This document shows, piece after piece, positions 51,496-60,587 of a stretch of 64,000 nt of DNA. Origin of the DNA: Neobacillus notoginsengisoli (GTDB taxonomy: Bacteria > Bacillota > Bacilli > Bacillales > Cytobacillaceae); the NCBI RefSeq assembly GCF_003515685.1, contig NZ_QWEG01000009.1, positions 62,001 through 126,000 on the forward strand. The letters run 5' to 3'. A program made the translations under genes and the position numbers. The notes beneath the pieces are model-generated. The model made no database searches, was not told where the DNA came from, and saw only the letters and a program-made list of their open reading frames with translations. Every line of letters starts with the position of its first letter. Positions within the stretch are counted from its first letter, which is position 1.

Positions 51496-52254
51496 TTACC
51501 AGCCTCGGCCGGCACCGCCGCCGCCGGAAGATCCTCCACCGCCGCCGCGTGGACCGCCACCGCCACCGCCTCCACCGCCGCCGCCCCGGCCAATCATAGA
51601 CAGAAGCAGAAACGTAAAGGTACCGCGGAAGAAAACAAAATCAATGAACAGGAAACCGACAACAAGGATAATGACAAGCCAATCCGGCAATCCGCCGCTT
51701 TGTTCCGATTCAGCTGCACCGGAAGGGTTCGTTTCTCCGCTGATGCCGTCACCGGCAATCTCATTGCCGAGTGCCTGATACGTTTTCATAACGGCCTGGT
51801 TTGGGTTGCCGGCCTTGAGGGCAGGGACTGCATGCGTATCAAGGATTCGGCCGGCTTTACCGTCAGGGATAATCCCTTCAAGGCCGTAGCCAACCTCAAT
51901 CCAAATTTTTCTTTCCCCCATGGCAAGGACAATTAGCACGCCATTGTCCTCTTTGGCACTGCCGAGCTTAAATTTCCGAAAAGCCTCATTCGCATAGCCT
52001 TGAATATCACGGCCGCCCATTGAGTTGACGGTCAGGACGGCCACCTGGGCGCCATTCGCCCTGTCTTCAATTTGCCTGCCCCAGCCAATAAGCTGCTGCT
52101 CTTCAACCGGGCTTAATACATCCGCGAAATCCTGGACGTATATATCGCCCCTTGGGGCAGGGATTTTGTCATCAGCAGCGAAGGCCCCCGCGCTTCCACC
52201 TAAAAGAAAAAGGACAAGCAGCGCAAAAATGGAGGAGGCCTTGAGCAGTTTCAT
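51496..52254 (-). CDS. TPM-domain membrane protein (YgcG family)
   Basis: 252 residues: signal peptide (cut near AGAFA-ADDK), TPM domain about 35-165 (YVQDFADVLSPVEEQQL, GAQVAVLTVNSMGGRDIQ, DNGVLIVLAMGERKIWIEVGYGLEGIIPD), two close membrane segments, and a C-terminal tail of almost only Gly with a final GRGW. TPM proteins are thought to assist membrane-protein quality or photosystem repair in other organisms; here the LemA neighbour is the usual partner. Its start codon shares one base with the lemA stop. Confidence 0.88.
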   Translation of the reverse strand: MKLLKASSIFALLVLFLLGGSAGAFAADDKIPAPRGDIYVQDFADVLSPVEEQQLIGWGRQIEDRANGAQVAVLTVNSMGGRDIQGYANEAFRKFKLGSAKEDNGVLIVLAMGERKIWIEVGYGLEGIIPDGKAGRILDTHAVPALKAGNPNQAVMKTYQALGNEIAGDGISGETNPSGAAESEQSGGLPDWLVIILVVGFLFIDFVFFRGTFTFLLLSMIGRGGGGGGGGGGGPRGGGGGSSGGGGAGRGW

Positions 52255-52832
52255 TACTCGCCGCCCCCGAAGTCAACGTTCGGCGCTTCCTGGGAACGCG
52301 GATCGGCGCGGAAATATTCTTTTTGATCAAAGCCGGTTACCGCCGCTACGATTGCGCCTGGGAATCTTTTTACTTTTTTGTTATAGACGGCTACTTCGTC
52401 ATTGTAGTCTTTGCGGGCAACGGCAATTCTGTTTTCCGTTCCGGCCAATTCATCCATCAGCTGCCTGAACTGCGCATCCGCCTTCAGGTTCGGATAGTTT
52501 TCGACGACAACCAGTAAACGGCTTAGCGCACCCGAAAGCTCTGCGTTTGCGGTTGCTTCTTCTTCAGGCGACCTGGCGCCAGCGAGCCGAGCGCGTGCAT
52601 CGGAAATCGCCGTGATTGTTTCTTTTTCATGTGCCGCATAGCCCTTAACTGTATTCACTAAGTTAGGGATAAGGTCAAGCCTTCTTTGCAGCTGGTTTTC
52701 AATTTGAGCATAAGACTGGTCAACATTTTCTTCAGCAGTTACAAATCCGTTATAGCTTGACGCTAGCATTATGCCAAGTACAACGATAATAGCAATTATG
52801 ATAAGTCCTGCTCCCTTAAAGCCTCTACCCAT
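52254..52832 (-). CDS. LemA-family protein
   Basis: 192 residues: one N-terminal helix (GLIIIAIIVVLGIMLASSYN), then the LemA helical bundle with VDQSYAQIENQLQRRLDLIPNLVNTVKGYAAHE and ENYPNLKADAQFRQLMDELAGTENRIAVARKDYN. Role unknown but commonly paired with TPM proteins. AAGGAGTGA precedes the ATG. Confidence 0.92.
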   Translation of the reverse strand: MGRGFKGAGLIIIAIIVVLGIMLASSYNGFVTAEENVDQSYAQIENQLQRRLDLIPNLVNTVKGYAAHEKETITAISDARARLAGARSPEEEATANAELSGALSRLLVVVENYPNLKADAQFRQLMDELAGTENRIAVARKDYNDEVAVYNKKVKRFPGAIVAAVTGFDQKEYFRADPRSQEAPNVDFGGGE

Positions 52833-53113
52833 TCAAGTCACTCCTTACCTGATCATTTATACGTGTATCTTCCCTCGGGGATTGGGGTTTTAAACCCCTG
52901 GCAAATTGGACTTCAGTCCGCAATGTCAAATAATAATACGGGTAAACATCCATTTAGTTTCAAAAAAGAGTTATTTTTTTGAGAAAAGCATATGATGTAC
53001 AAGGCAGTGTGCAAGAATAAAATTAGCTGTTGCCATAGAAGCCAGTACATACTATAGTTAAATGGGTATGCATAAATGCACATCATCAGGGGGAAAAAGG
53101 GGGGAAGTGCCCG

Positions 53114-53749
53114 ATGCAGCAAGTAATGGCGTTTATGAATGAATACGGCTATTGGTTTCTCTTCCTGGCAATGGCAACCGGAATGATCATCCTTCCGCTG
53201 CCGCTCGAAGCGATTATGGGGTATTCCGGATATTTATCTTTTGAAGGTGATCTCGACTGGATTTCCTGTATCCTGGCCGCGGGCGCTGGCACTTTTGTCG
53301 GCATGATGGTCAACTACTGGATAGGCAAAAAACTTGGCTATACGTTCTTCCTTAAATATGGGCACTATGTGTATCTAAAACCGAAAACATTGGAGAATAT
53401 GTCCAATTGGTTTAAAAAATACGGCAACAAGCTGTTGATTATCATATTTTTTATTCCAGGAGCAAGACATGCGATTGGTTTTTTTGCCGGTATAACAAAA
53501 TTTCCACCGAGAGTGTACACAATATGCACGGCGATTGGTTCGCTCGTTTGGGTAGCGCCTTTTGTCATTATTGGAAAAATGATCGGACCAGGCTGGATGT
53601 TGGTTCATGAGCATGTAAAAACGTTTCTGCTTTCCGCGAGCGCGATTTTTCTCATCGTGTTTCTTATATATTATTTTGTGGGAAGAAAAAGTACCCGGTT
53701 TTCGGAATTCACCTGGTGGCTAAAAAGCAAGCTGTCAAAACTGTTTTAG
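53114..53749 (+). CDS. DedA/VTT-family membrane protein
   Basis: 211 residues, about five helices. Motifs PLPLEAIMGYSGYL and FIPGARHAIGFFAGITKFP (with the conserved G-x-R-x-x-x-x-x-x-G) match DedA proteins, several of which flip lipids such as undecaprenyl phosphate or phosphatidylethanolamine. GGGGGAA-type sites precede the ATG. Monocistronic. Confidence 0.88.
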   Translation: MQQVMAFMNEYGYWFLFLAMATGMIILPLPLEAIMGYSGYLSFEGDLDWISCILAAGAGTFVGMMVNYWIGKKLGYTFFLKYGHYVYLKPKTLENMSNWFKKYGNKLLIIIFFIPGARHAIGFFAGITKFPPRVYTICTAIGSLVWVAPFVIIGKMIGPGWMLVHEHVKTFLLSASAIFLIVFLIYYFVGRKSTRFSEFTWWLKSKLSKLF

Positions 53750-53781
53750 TTAACAGCTACAAGACCAATGACTTTTAAACC

Positions 53782-53810
53782 AAGCATCTGCAATCGCGGA
53801 TGCTTTTTTT
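53782..53810 (+). terminator. Terminator of the DedA-family gene
   Basis: AAGCATCTGC pairs with GCGGATGCTT around AATC, followed by seven T. Confidence 0.88.
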
Positions 53811-53906
53811 GCGTCCATAAATGTTGGTTTTTTAGCTGCAAAATTTTAATTAGATCTTAATTGTGATTAAATAAAGGGTAGGAAGTGTTGGAAAGGAATG
53901 GTATAG

Positions 53907-54698
53907 GTGCGGAACCGGACGGTAAGGTTATGGACAATTCTTTCGGCGTTTTTCCTGGTCCTTTGGCTGGGAGGCCTAATTTGGGCGGTCGGCGACTTTT
54001 ACGCGGGTAAACCGTCTGAACCAAAGGTGAAAGAGCCCGAAACAATGGAAAAAGTGGATAAAAATGACGATTTGCATATAGTCGCCATGGGTGATTCGCT
54101 GACAAGGGGAACAGGTGATGCAGCAGGCAGAGGCTATGTCGGCTACCTCGTCGATCAGTTGAAAGAGCGTTCGAAGGCGGATGTGAAACTTGTCAATCTT
54201 GGCATTAATGGCCAAAGGTCTGCCCAGCTTGCCGAGCAGGTAAAGCAGGCCGAAGTGAAACGCCAGCTCGGAGCGGCTGACGTCGTCCTAATTACGATTG
54301 GCGGAAACGATTTGTTCAGGGGCGGACAGGGTCTAGCCGATTTTGACAAGCAGAAGCCGGAAGAAATTCAGAAGGCATTTCTGGCAAATATGAACACGAC
54401 CCTCACCGAAATAAGAGGTGCCAATAAAGACGCGACAGTTTATTTCATCGGCCTCTACAACCCATTTATAGAATTCTCGGAAGGAAAGGAAATTTCTGCG
54501 ATTATTAGGCATTGGAATTTCGCCGCCGCCGAGCTGGCCGCAAAGTATCCAAAAGTCGTCTTTGTCCCGACCTTCGATTTATTCGAATTGAACGTGAACG
54601 ATTATTTATATACAGATAAATTCCATCCGAATACGAAAGGCTACCAACTCATCGCTGACCGTGTCGCATCGCTGGTCGCATGGAAGGGGAAAAACTGA
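53907..54698 (+). CDS. SGNH/GDSL-family hydrolase, membrane anchored (YpmR-like)
   Basis: 263 residues. An N-terminal helix (LWTILSAFFLVLWLGGLIWAV) anchors an outer lipase/esterase domain: block I VAMGDSLTRGTG with the Ser, block III IGGND with the Asn, and block V DKFHPN with Asp and His. GTG start. The stop overlaps the ABC ATPase start (TGATG), so it is coupled to the exporter genes. A paralogue is at 62217. Confidence 0.85.
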   Translation: MRNRTVRLWTILSAFFLVLWLGGLIWAVGDFYAGKPSEPKVKEPETMEKVDKNDDLHIVAMGDSLTRGTGDAAGRGYVGYLVDQLKERSKADVKLVNLGINGQRSAQLAEQVKQAEVKRQLGAADVVLITIGGNDLFRGGQGLADFDKQKPEEIQKAFLANMNTTLTEIRGANKDATVYFIGLYNPFIEFSEGKEISAIIRHWNFAAAELAAKYPKVVFVPTFDLFELNVNDYLYTDKFHPNTKGYQLIADRVASLVAWKGKN

Positions 54699-55609
54699 TG
54701 TCTTCTGTCACGCTGTCTGTTAAAGATTTAAAGAAGAAGATTGGCAAAAAAGAAATCATAAAAGGGATATCCTTTGAATTGCATGAAGGGGAGGTTTTTG
54801 GGTTTCTCGGGCCGAATGGCGCGGGCAAAACGACAACAATCCGGATGCTGGTCGGATTGATTAAACCGACTGCGGGAAGCATATCCATTTGCGGCTATGA
54901 CTTGAAAAAAGACTTTTCAAGAGCGATGCGGCGAATGGGCTGCATCGTCGAAAACCCCGAATTGTACCCTTATTTGTCCGGTTGGGACAACCTGGCCCAT
55001 TTTGCTAGAATGCTCGAAGGGATAACGGAAGCCAGAATTAGGGAAGTGACGAAGCTTGTCGGCCTCACCGAAAGGATTCATGACCGGGTTAAGACGTATT
55101 CACTTGGTATGAGGCAGAGGCTTGGCATCGCGCAGGCGCTCCTTGGGAATCCGAGTGTGCTCATTTTGGACGAGCCGACGAACGGGCTCGATCCTGCCGG
55201 TATTCGAGAGATGAGGGAATTTATCCGCTATCTAGCCGAAAAGGAAGGATTGAGCGTCCTCGTTTCAAGTCATCTCCTAAGTGAAATCCAGCTGCTTTGT
55301 GACAGGGTCGCAATCATTTCTAAAGGCAAAGTCATTAAAACGGATACCGTTTCCGTGTTGCTTGGGAATCGGGAAAGGATTCTTTGGAAGCTGGAACCAC
55401 TTGGAGCCGGCAAAAAAGTGCTCGGCAGCCTGACGAACATTGAAGTAAAGGAAGACGGTTCAATCCTGACCGAGTATAGTCCCGATAAAGCAGCCGCCTG
55501 GAACAGGCAACTCGTTGATGCAGGGGTTTCGGTGCTGGAAATGAATAGGAAGCTTCCCGTCCTTGAAGACTTGTTCCTCGAATTGACCGGGGGTGACACG
55601 ATTGACTAA
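54698..55609 (+). CDS. ABC-2-type transporter ATPase
   Basis: 303 residues. Walker A GPNGAGKTT, Q-loop region CIVENPELYPYLSG, signature YSLGMRQRLGIAQ, Walker B VLILDEPTNGLDP, then a C-terminal extension of about 80 residues. Pairs with the permease below; export substrate unknown. ATG 54698, AAGGGG upstream. Confidence 0.9.
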   Translation: MSSVTLSVKDLKKKIGKKEIIKGISFELHEGEVFGFLGPNGAGKTTTIRMLVGLIKPTAGSISICGYDLKKDFSRAMRRMGCIVENPELYPYLSGWDNLAHFARMLEGITEARIREVTKLVGLTERIHDRVKTYSLGMRQRLGIAQALLGNPSVLILDEPTNGLDPAGIREMREFIRYLAEKEGLSVLVSSHLLSEIQLLCDRVAIISKGKVIKTDTVSVLLGNRERILWKLEPLGAGKKVLGSLTNIEVKEDGSILTEYSPDKAAAWNRQLVDAGVSVLEMNRKLPVLEDLFLELTGGDTID

Positions 55610-56582
55610 GCTCGTACATAATGAAATGCTGAAGCTTGTTGCAAAAAAAAGGCTGTTAGTCATTTCTGCAATTATCGCCGTTCTCGTTGCACTGTTTACA
55701 TACGCCCAGCTCAAACAAGTAGAAACGCAGCGAGAGCGGATGGGCACATCCGATTGGAAGACTATCTTACAGCAGCAGATTATTGATACGCAAAACAGGC
55801 TTTCCTCAAGCAGGATCAGTGAGGACTGGAAAAAGCAGCTTCAAATCAGCCTCCAACAGCAGCAATATTACCTGGACCACAATATCAATCCCTCTGAACC
55901 CGGAGCTCCGACGTTCATGCGGATGTTTATCGAAAACTCGATTGACTTGTTCCTTCCATTAATGGTCATGGTCATCGCGAGCGATCTCGTGTCCTCCGAG
56001 CACAGCCTCGGGTCGATCAAGCTGCTTTTAACAAGGCCGGTTAAACGATGGCGTGTCCTTCTGAGCAAGTATATAACACTCTGTCTGGCAGTATCCGTCA
56101 TTGTTGCGATCATGGGCTTCCTATCCTATTTAATTTCAGGGCTTGTGTTCGGATACAAGGGCTGGCAAGCTCCAATATTGACCGGATTTTCCGCATCTGG
56201 AAGCACGCTGGACACATCGGGCGTGAAGCTGGTTGAGCAGTGGAAATACCTGCTAATGGAGTTCGGGCTCGTCTGGTTCGTTGCCATTGTTATAGGTACT
56301 TTATCATTCATGCTATCCGTTTTGATTAGAAGCACCGCAGCGGGGATGGGCATCATGCTTGCCGCTCTCATATCCGGCGCCATTTTAAGCAATATGGTCT
56401 CTTCGTGGGAATCAGCAAAGTATTTCTTTATGGTCAACCTCCGTTTAACGGACTACATGAACGGAACTGCCCCTCCGATTGAAGGGATGACGTTATCATT
56501 CTCCCTAACTGTCCTGCTCGCGTGGTGGGCCGCAGCATTGTTTGTTTCCTTTTTTGTTTTTATCAAAAAGGATGTGTACTGA
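55593..56582 (+). CDS. ABC-2-type transporter permease
   Basis: 329 residues with about six helices and a large outer loop after the first (residues 45-110, Gln-rich). MVMVIASDLVSSEHSLGSIKLLLTRPVKRWRVLLSKY is the typical second helix and coupling motif of this permease group. GTG 55593 or TTG 55602, both after GGGGGTGA or within it. Overlaps the ATPase gene by 17 bases. Confidence 0.88.
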   Translation: MTRLTKLVHNEMLKLVAKKRLLVISAIIAVLVALFTYAQLKQVETQRERMGTSDWKTILQQQIIDTQNRLSSSRISEDWKKQLQISLQQQQYYLDHNINPSEPGAPTFMRMFIENSIDLFLPLMVMVIASDLVSSEHSLGSIKLLLTRPVKRWRVLLSKYITLCLAVSVIVAIMGFLSYLISGLVFGYKGWQAPILTGFSASGSTLDTSGVKLVEQWKYLLMEFGLVWFVAIVIGTLSFMLSVLIRSTAAGMGIMLAALISGAILSNMVSSWESAKYFFMVNLRLTDYMNGTAPPIEGMTLSFSLTVLLAWWAAALFVSFFVFIKKDVY

Positions 56583-56708
56583 AGAGATTCTGTTTTTGCA
56601 AAAAGGCTTTTCTTGATAAGGCTGTCTTATAAACACTTGTTGCTTTTCTAGAATTTTCTTATTAATCCTTTGTGTTTATACTAAATATAGGAAGGAAAAG
56701 AGGGGGAG

Positions 56709-57083
56709 ATGAAGGTGTCGTACATGCTGAAACAGATCGACCATGTCCAGCTGGCTGCTCCAGAGGGATGTGAAGACGAAGCGCGGAAATTTTATGCGGG
56801 GATTTTTGGGTTTGAAGAAATGGAAAAACCGCCTGTCTTGAAAAAACGGGGCGGCGCCTGGTTCAAGTTTGGCAGTGTTCAGCTGCATATTGGGGTGGAA
56901 GAACTATTTGTTCCGGCTAAAAAAGCCCATCCTGCTTTTGAAGTCGATAACCTAGAGGCATTAAAGGATCATTTGGAAAACAACGGAATCCAGGTAACGG
57001 AAGACGATCACCTTCCTGGCGCAAGTCGTTTTTACGTAAACGACCCTTTTGGAAATAGGCTTGAGTTCCTTGAATGGAAATAG
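56709..57083 (+). CDS. VOC/glyoxalase-family protein
   Basis: 124 residues, two beta-alpha-beta-beta-beta modules: IDHVQLAAPEGCEDEARKFYAGIFGFEE and HPAFEVDNLEALKDHLENNGIQV ... RFYVNDPFGNRLEFLEW. Metal ligands H12-like, H in QLHIGVE and E in RLEFLE are in place. Could be a dioxygenase, lyase or resistance protein. GAGGGGGA upstream. Confidence 0.85.
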   Translation: MKVSYMLKQIDHVQLAAPEGCEDEARKFYAGIFGFEEMEKPPVLKKRGGAWFKFGSVQLHIGVEELFVPAKKAHPAFEVDNLEALKDHLENNGIQVTEDDHLPGASRFYVNDPFGNRLEFLEWK

Positions 57084-57108
57084 CGACTACATAGCAAAGG
57101 AAAGAATG

Positions 57109-57142
57109 AAAAACCGTATTGGCACATAACAATGCGGTTTTT
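57109..57142. terminator. Bidirectional terminator between VOC and MFS genes
   Basis: AAAAACCGTATTG (57109-57121) pairs with CAATGCGGTTTTT (57130-57142) with one mismatch. Confidence 0.88.
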
Positions 57143-57155
57143 CGGGGTCAAAATG

Positions 57156-58385
57156 TTAAACGATTTCAGCGGCTTGTTGTTTCCGTTCAAATTTAATGGC
57201 AACGAGCAGGAAGGAACAGCCTGCCAACAACCGAATGATCGAGGTAATCGCCATCGCCGAAAACATGCCGAACTGGCTGAGTAAGTATACGCCGAATTGA
57301 GGTGCGATAAAGCCAATGATCGATAGAATAAACTGATAGTTTGCCAGATATGTTGACCGATTGACTTCCGGGGTGGCCTTCAAGAGCTGGTTGAACAGAA
57401 GAAGGTTCGTACCTGAAACGAATAGGCCAATCCATAAATTGAGAGCGGTCAAATAATAAAGATTGGTCGACAGCATTGTCAAAATAGGAGCTGTCGCCAT
57501 CCCGGCGGCCGCCACAAACAAAACCATTGTATTGCCGTGTTTGTCGGCAGCTTTTGCCCACCACTTGACGCTGATGATTTGCGCAAGCTGGTTCGTCACT
57601 GAGAAAAAACTGAACCACAATGCGGTAGCTTGTGCTTCCCTGATATGGTAAATACTGAACAGCGACCAGGCCATTTGCGCGCCAATATTGAACAGAACAG
57701 CACATACGATAAATGCTAGAAAGGGTTTGTGCCGAAACACTTCCATCGAAAACTTCCGCTTGGCGGGTTCCGCTACCTTCGTTACATTCTCTTTCTTCAC
57801 ATCATTGTGTCGATATAAATAATACACTTCAACCAAGGCAAAGAGGAAACCTGCTGCTAGCAAAATTTGATAAGGATACGCATCAGTTTTGTTATATTGC
57901 TGCAGGTAAAACCCTGTCATGAATGTAACCGCCATCGCAGCGGCAGTCATCCACTGGTTTCGGGTACTGAAAAAGGCGCCCCTTCTGTTTTCCGGAATCA
58001 GATCGCCAATTAGTGTCTGCCACGATAAGCCAGACAATGCACCCGGAAAGTTCAAGGCAGCAATGAGGAAGACAAGAATCCATGGGGCAAAACTTAACTT
58101 CAAAAAAGGAATGAATAAAATAAGCATAAACATGAACCTTGTGGCAAACGTGGTTAACACCGTAAAGTTCTTTTTGCTTTTTGCTCTGTTTAGCCAATAA
58201 GCACCGGGAATGAGGGCAATCATCCCGATAATCGAAGGAAGAGAAGTAATCAACCCCATTTGTTGATTGCTCGCACCGAGGACACTCAGGGCGAACAAGG
58301 GGATATATCCATTAACAGCGGTTGTAGAAACCGTTGATGCAAGTCCGTGATAAAGACTGATTTTTTCAGTTTTATTATAGTTCAA
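57156..58385 (-). CDS. Major facilitator superfamily transporter
   Basis: 409 residues, about 12 helices. The loop after helix two is WLNRAKSKKN, and LIGDLIPENRRGAFFSTRNQWM and ALWFSFFSVTNQLAQIISVKWWAKAADKHGNT resemble MFS drug or nutrient transporters without a firm substrate. TTG 58385 follows GGAATGGAG; the longer frame to 58460 adds an unlikely extra N-terminus. A 26-base palindrome lies upstream. Confidence 0.82.
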   Translation of the reverse strand: MNYNKTEKISLYHGLASTVSTTAVNGYIPLFALSVLGASNQQMGLITSLPSIIGMIALIPGAYWLNRAKSKKNFTVLTTFATRFMFMLILFIPFLKLSFAPWILVFLIAALNFPGALSGLSWQTLIGDLIPENRRGAFFSTRNQWMTAAAMAVTFMTGFYLQQYNKTDAYPYQILLAAGFLFALVEVYYLYRHNDVKKENVTKVAEPAKRKFSMEVFRHKPFLAFIVCAVLFNIGAQMAWSLFSIYHIREAQATALWFSFFSVTNQLAQIISVKWWAKAADKHGNTMVLFVAAAGMATAPILTMLSTNLYYLTALNLWIGLFVSGTNLLLFNQLLKATPEVNRSTYLANYQFILSIIGFIAPQFGVYLLSQFGMFSAMAITSIIRLLAGCSFLLVAIKFERKQQAAEIV

Positions 58386-58479
58386 AAGTTTTAATCTCCA
58401 TTCCTTTTTAGTCACGAAATGGATTGTATAATGCAGGATAATTGAAATCAATATAAGCATCTAAAAATAGTTATATCAG

Positions 58480-58505
58480 CATACGTTCTACGCAGAGAAC
58501 GTATG
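58480..58505. promoter_or_regulatory. Perfect inverted repeat upstream of the MFS gene
   Basis: CATACGTTCT (58480-58489) and AGAACGTATG (58496-58505) with a six-base centre. It sits about 20-25 bases upstream of a possible -35/-10 pair (TTGATT, TATACA on the minus strand). A repressor or activator site is likely; no regulator gene is adjacent. Confidence 0.55.
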
Positions 58506-58636
58506 TCAATGGACTTAAAGTTTGTGAACATTGTTTGAACATTTTATCAAAACAAAACTTGTTAGGTGATTTCTACTCCATATAAGAAGGCGTCCTCGAA
58601 ACTGTATGGCATAAGATCAGCTGTTGGTCTGGATGC

Positions 58637-58961
58637 GTGACAACAAATGCTCAAAATCCGGTTTAGTTGTCACTCAAAGTCCGGATGCGTGACAACAAAT
58701 GCCCAAAATCCGGTTAAGTTGTCACTCCAAGCCTGGATACGTGACAACAAATGCCGAAAATCCGGTTTAGCTGTCACGCAAAGCCCGGATGCGTGACAAC
58801 AAATGCTGAAAATCCGGTTTAGCTGTCACTCAAAGTCCGGATGCGTGACAACAACTGCCCAAAATCCGGTTAAGCTGTCACTCAAAGTCCGGATGCTTGA
58901 CAGCAAATGCTCAAAACCCGGTTAAGTTGTCACTCAAAGCTGGGATGCGTGACAACAAACG
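58637..58961. repeat. Tandem array B: seven palindromic units with a 52-bp period
   Basis: Units begin at 58637, 58689, 58741, 58793, 58845, 58897 and 58949, each exactly 52 bases apart. Each unit is 37 bases, GTGACAAC-N21-G(T/C)TGTCAC, with inner AAATGC and AATCCGGTT conserved, and a 15-base linker (TCAAAGTCCGGATGC type). The last unit is truncated. The sequence is unrelated to array A but the period is the same. No gene is visible from 58461 to 59113. Confidence 0.93.
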
Positions 58962-58964
58962 TAA

Positions 58965-58992
58965 AAGCCCTTCCTCAAAAAAAGGAAGGGCC
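58965..58992 (-). terminator. Hairpin, possible terminator of the NDH-2 gene
   Basis: GCCCTTCC and GGAAGGGC arms around an A/T-rich loop; on the minus strand the stem is followed only by TTTTAC, so termination may be weak. A second GC-rich hairpin (GGCCGG/CCGGCC) lies at 59081-59111, next to the stop codon. Confidence 0.5.
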
Positions 58993-59113
58993 GGGGGGGA
59001 TGGGATTGCACCATGAGCAGCCTGGAAGGAGATGGGGAGGCTGCTGCATTGGCTAGACAACTCATTTAGATATATAACAGGCCGGTTGGAAGGGGGATTC
59101 GCCCCGGCCGTTG

Positions 59114-60352
59114 TTAATTAGTTTGCTGGCGCTGTTTTGCAGCGACTTTTATTGGCTCTCGATTAAGGAAGAGAGTCTGTTTAAGGACGAGCGAAGGGCC
59201 ACCCAGAACAAACAGATAGCGGTTTTCAATCACTCTCTTCATAATTGCGGCAAACCAGCCTGACATCGTGAAGCTTCCAACTTTGCCGACAGCAGTCCGG
59301 TCGCCAATCGAGGCCACTGAACCTTTGTGATGGTATTCAAACGCTTTTACATTCGTATGCCTCATTAATGCTACAATATTTTCACCGCATACTTCAGCCT
59401 GCTGCATCGCTACTTGGGCGGTCGGAGGAAGGGCGTTTTGATCGTCTTTCATGAACAGCGCGCAGTCGCCTATGCAAAAAACATTCTCAAGCCCTTTTAC
59501 TCGAAGATCCTTCTCGACAGGAACTTTCCCACGTACAAGCGGAATGCCAAACTTTTCAAGAACAGAATTGGCTTTCACTCCGCATGACCAGATTAACGTC
59601 CGGCAAGGCAAGACCATATCGCCTTCGAGCTGGATGGCATCTTCTGTGCATGAGAGAATTTTTGTGGACGTAAAAATTTCTATACGGTGTTTTTCCATCA
59701 CTTTTGAAGTGTATGAAATCAGCTCTTCTCCAAAGAAGGGAATGAGGGAATCTGCTGCTTCAATTCCAACGATTTTTACCTTATCAAAAGGGACCCCATA
59801 TTCGTTACAAAGTTTAGGCAGCCCTTCTGCAAGTTCACCAAGCATTTCAATTCCGGTGAATCCTCCGCCCGCTACAGCAAATGTTAGCCTTGAAGGATCG
59901 CCGTCTTCTTTATAGAGGGATAGCTGCTTAATGATTTGATGATGGATTGCCTTGGAACTGCGGAAGCTTCTAAGTTCGAAAGCATACTCCTTGATTCCAG
60001 GAATCCCGAAGGTTGCCACTTCAAACCCAAGTGAAATTACTAGATAATCGTAGGGAATCTCATCTCCCGACTCTAGAAGGACAGTCTGTTGCTGCGCATC
60101 CACATTGGAGACTGAGCCAACGACGAACTTTGTTTTATTCGAATCAATCAGCTCGGGAATGGACAAGGCAATCTTCCTGTCACAGGCCGTGCCGACACCG
60201 ACTTTATGTAGTTGAGTCGTAATATAATGGTAATCGTGTTTATTAATTAAGGTAATATTTGCTTCCCCTGCTTGCAAAAGCTTTTCAATTTTTTTATTTG
60301 TGATCAGTCCGCCGTATCCGGCTCCAAGGATGACAATATTTGTTTTTTGCAT
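59114..60352 (-). CDS. ndh: Type II NADH:quinone oxidoreductase (NDH-2)
   Basis: 412 residues, a single-subunit flavoprotein that feeds electrons from NADH into menaquinone without pumping protons. FAD site GAGYGG (residues 10-15), NADH site AVAGGGFTGIEMLGELAEG, second FAD segment VFCIGDCALF and the quinone-side TAQVAMQQAE. A C-terminal amphipathic/basic tail would bind the membrane. It would supply quinol to the Qox oxidase and, possibly, to Nap. The exact Bacillus paralogue (Ndh, YumB or YutJ) is not decided. Confidence 0.85.
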   Translation of the reverse strand: MQKTNIVILGAGYGGLITNKKIEKLLQAGEANITLINKHDYHYITTQLHKVGVGTACDRKIALSIPELIDSNKTKFVVGSVSNVDAQQQTVLLESGDEIPYDYLVISLGFEVATFGIPGIKEYAFELRSFRSSKAIHHQIIKQLSLYKEDGDPSRLTFAVAGGGFTGIEMLGELAEGLPKLCNEYGVPFDKVKIVGIEAADSLIPFFGEELISYTSKVMEKHRIEIFTSTKILSCTEDAIQLEGDMVLPCRTLIWSCGVKANSVLEKFGIPLVRGKVPVEKDLRVKGLENVFCIGDCALFMKDDQNALPPTAQVAMQQAEVCGENIVALMRHTNVKAFEYHHKGSVASIGDRTAVGKVGSFTMSGWFAAIMKRVIENRYLFVLGGPSLVLKQTLFLNREPIKVAAKQRQQTN

Positions 60353-60587
60353 CAGCTATCCGCTCCCGAGAAAAGTATTCATGGATTTTTGTGAAAACAT
60401 TCACATTCATACTCAAAAAATAAAGACTATTTATCTTGTGAATTATTTCACATTATCTATATTCATAGATTAAAACAATTTTAGTAAATAAACAAGACCT
60501 TATTTTGTTTTTTCCTAACATATTTTTGACAAAGGTGGGAAAAGTAAGATGCGTATATTTTAAGCCAATAGAAATGGAGTGAATAAT

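Noticed and set aside
51491-51778. Proline-rich protein on the plus strand
   Set aside because: It is the antisense of the Gly-rich tail of the TPM protein, which has signal peptide, domain and ribosome site.
58480-58505. LexA (SOS) box
   Set aside because: The half-sites are ACGTTC and GAACGT but spacing and order do not match the CGAAC-N4-GTTCG consensus.
58637-58961. CRISPR array
   Set aside because: Repeat plus linker are conserved throughout, with no unique spacers and no cas genes.
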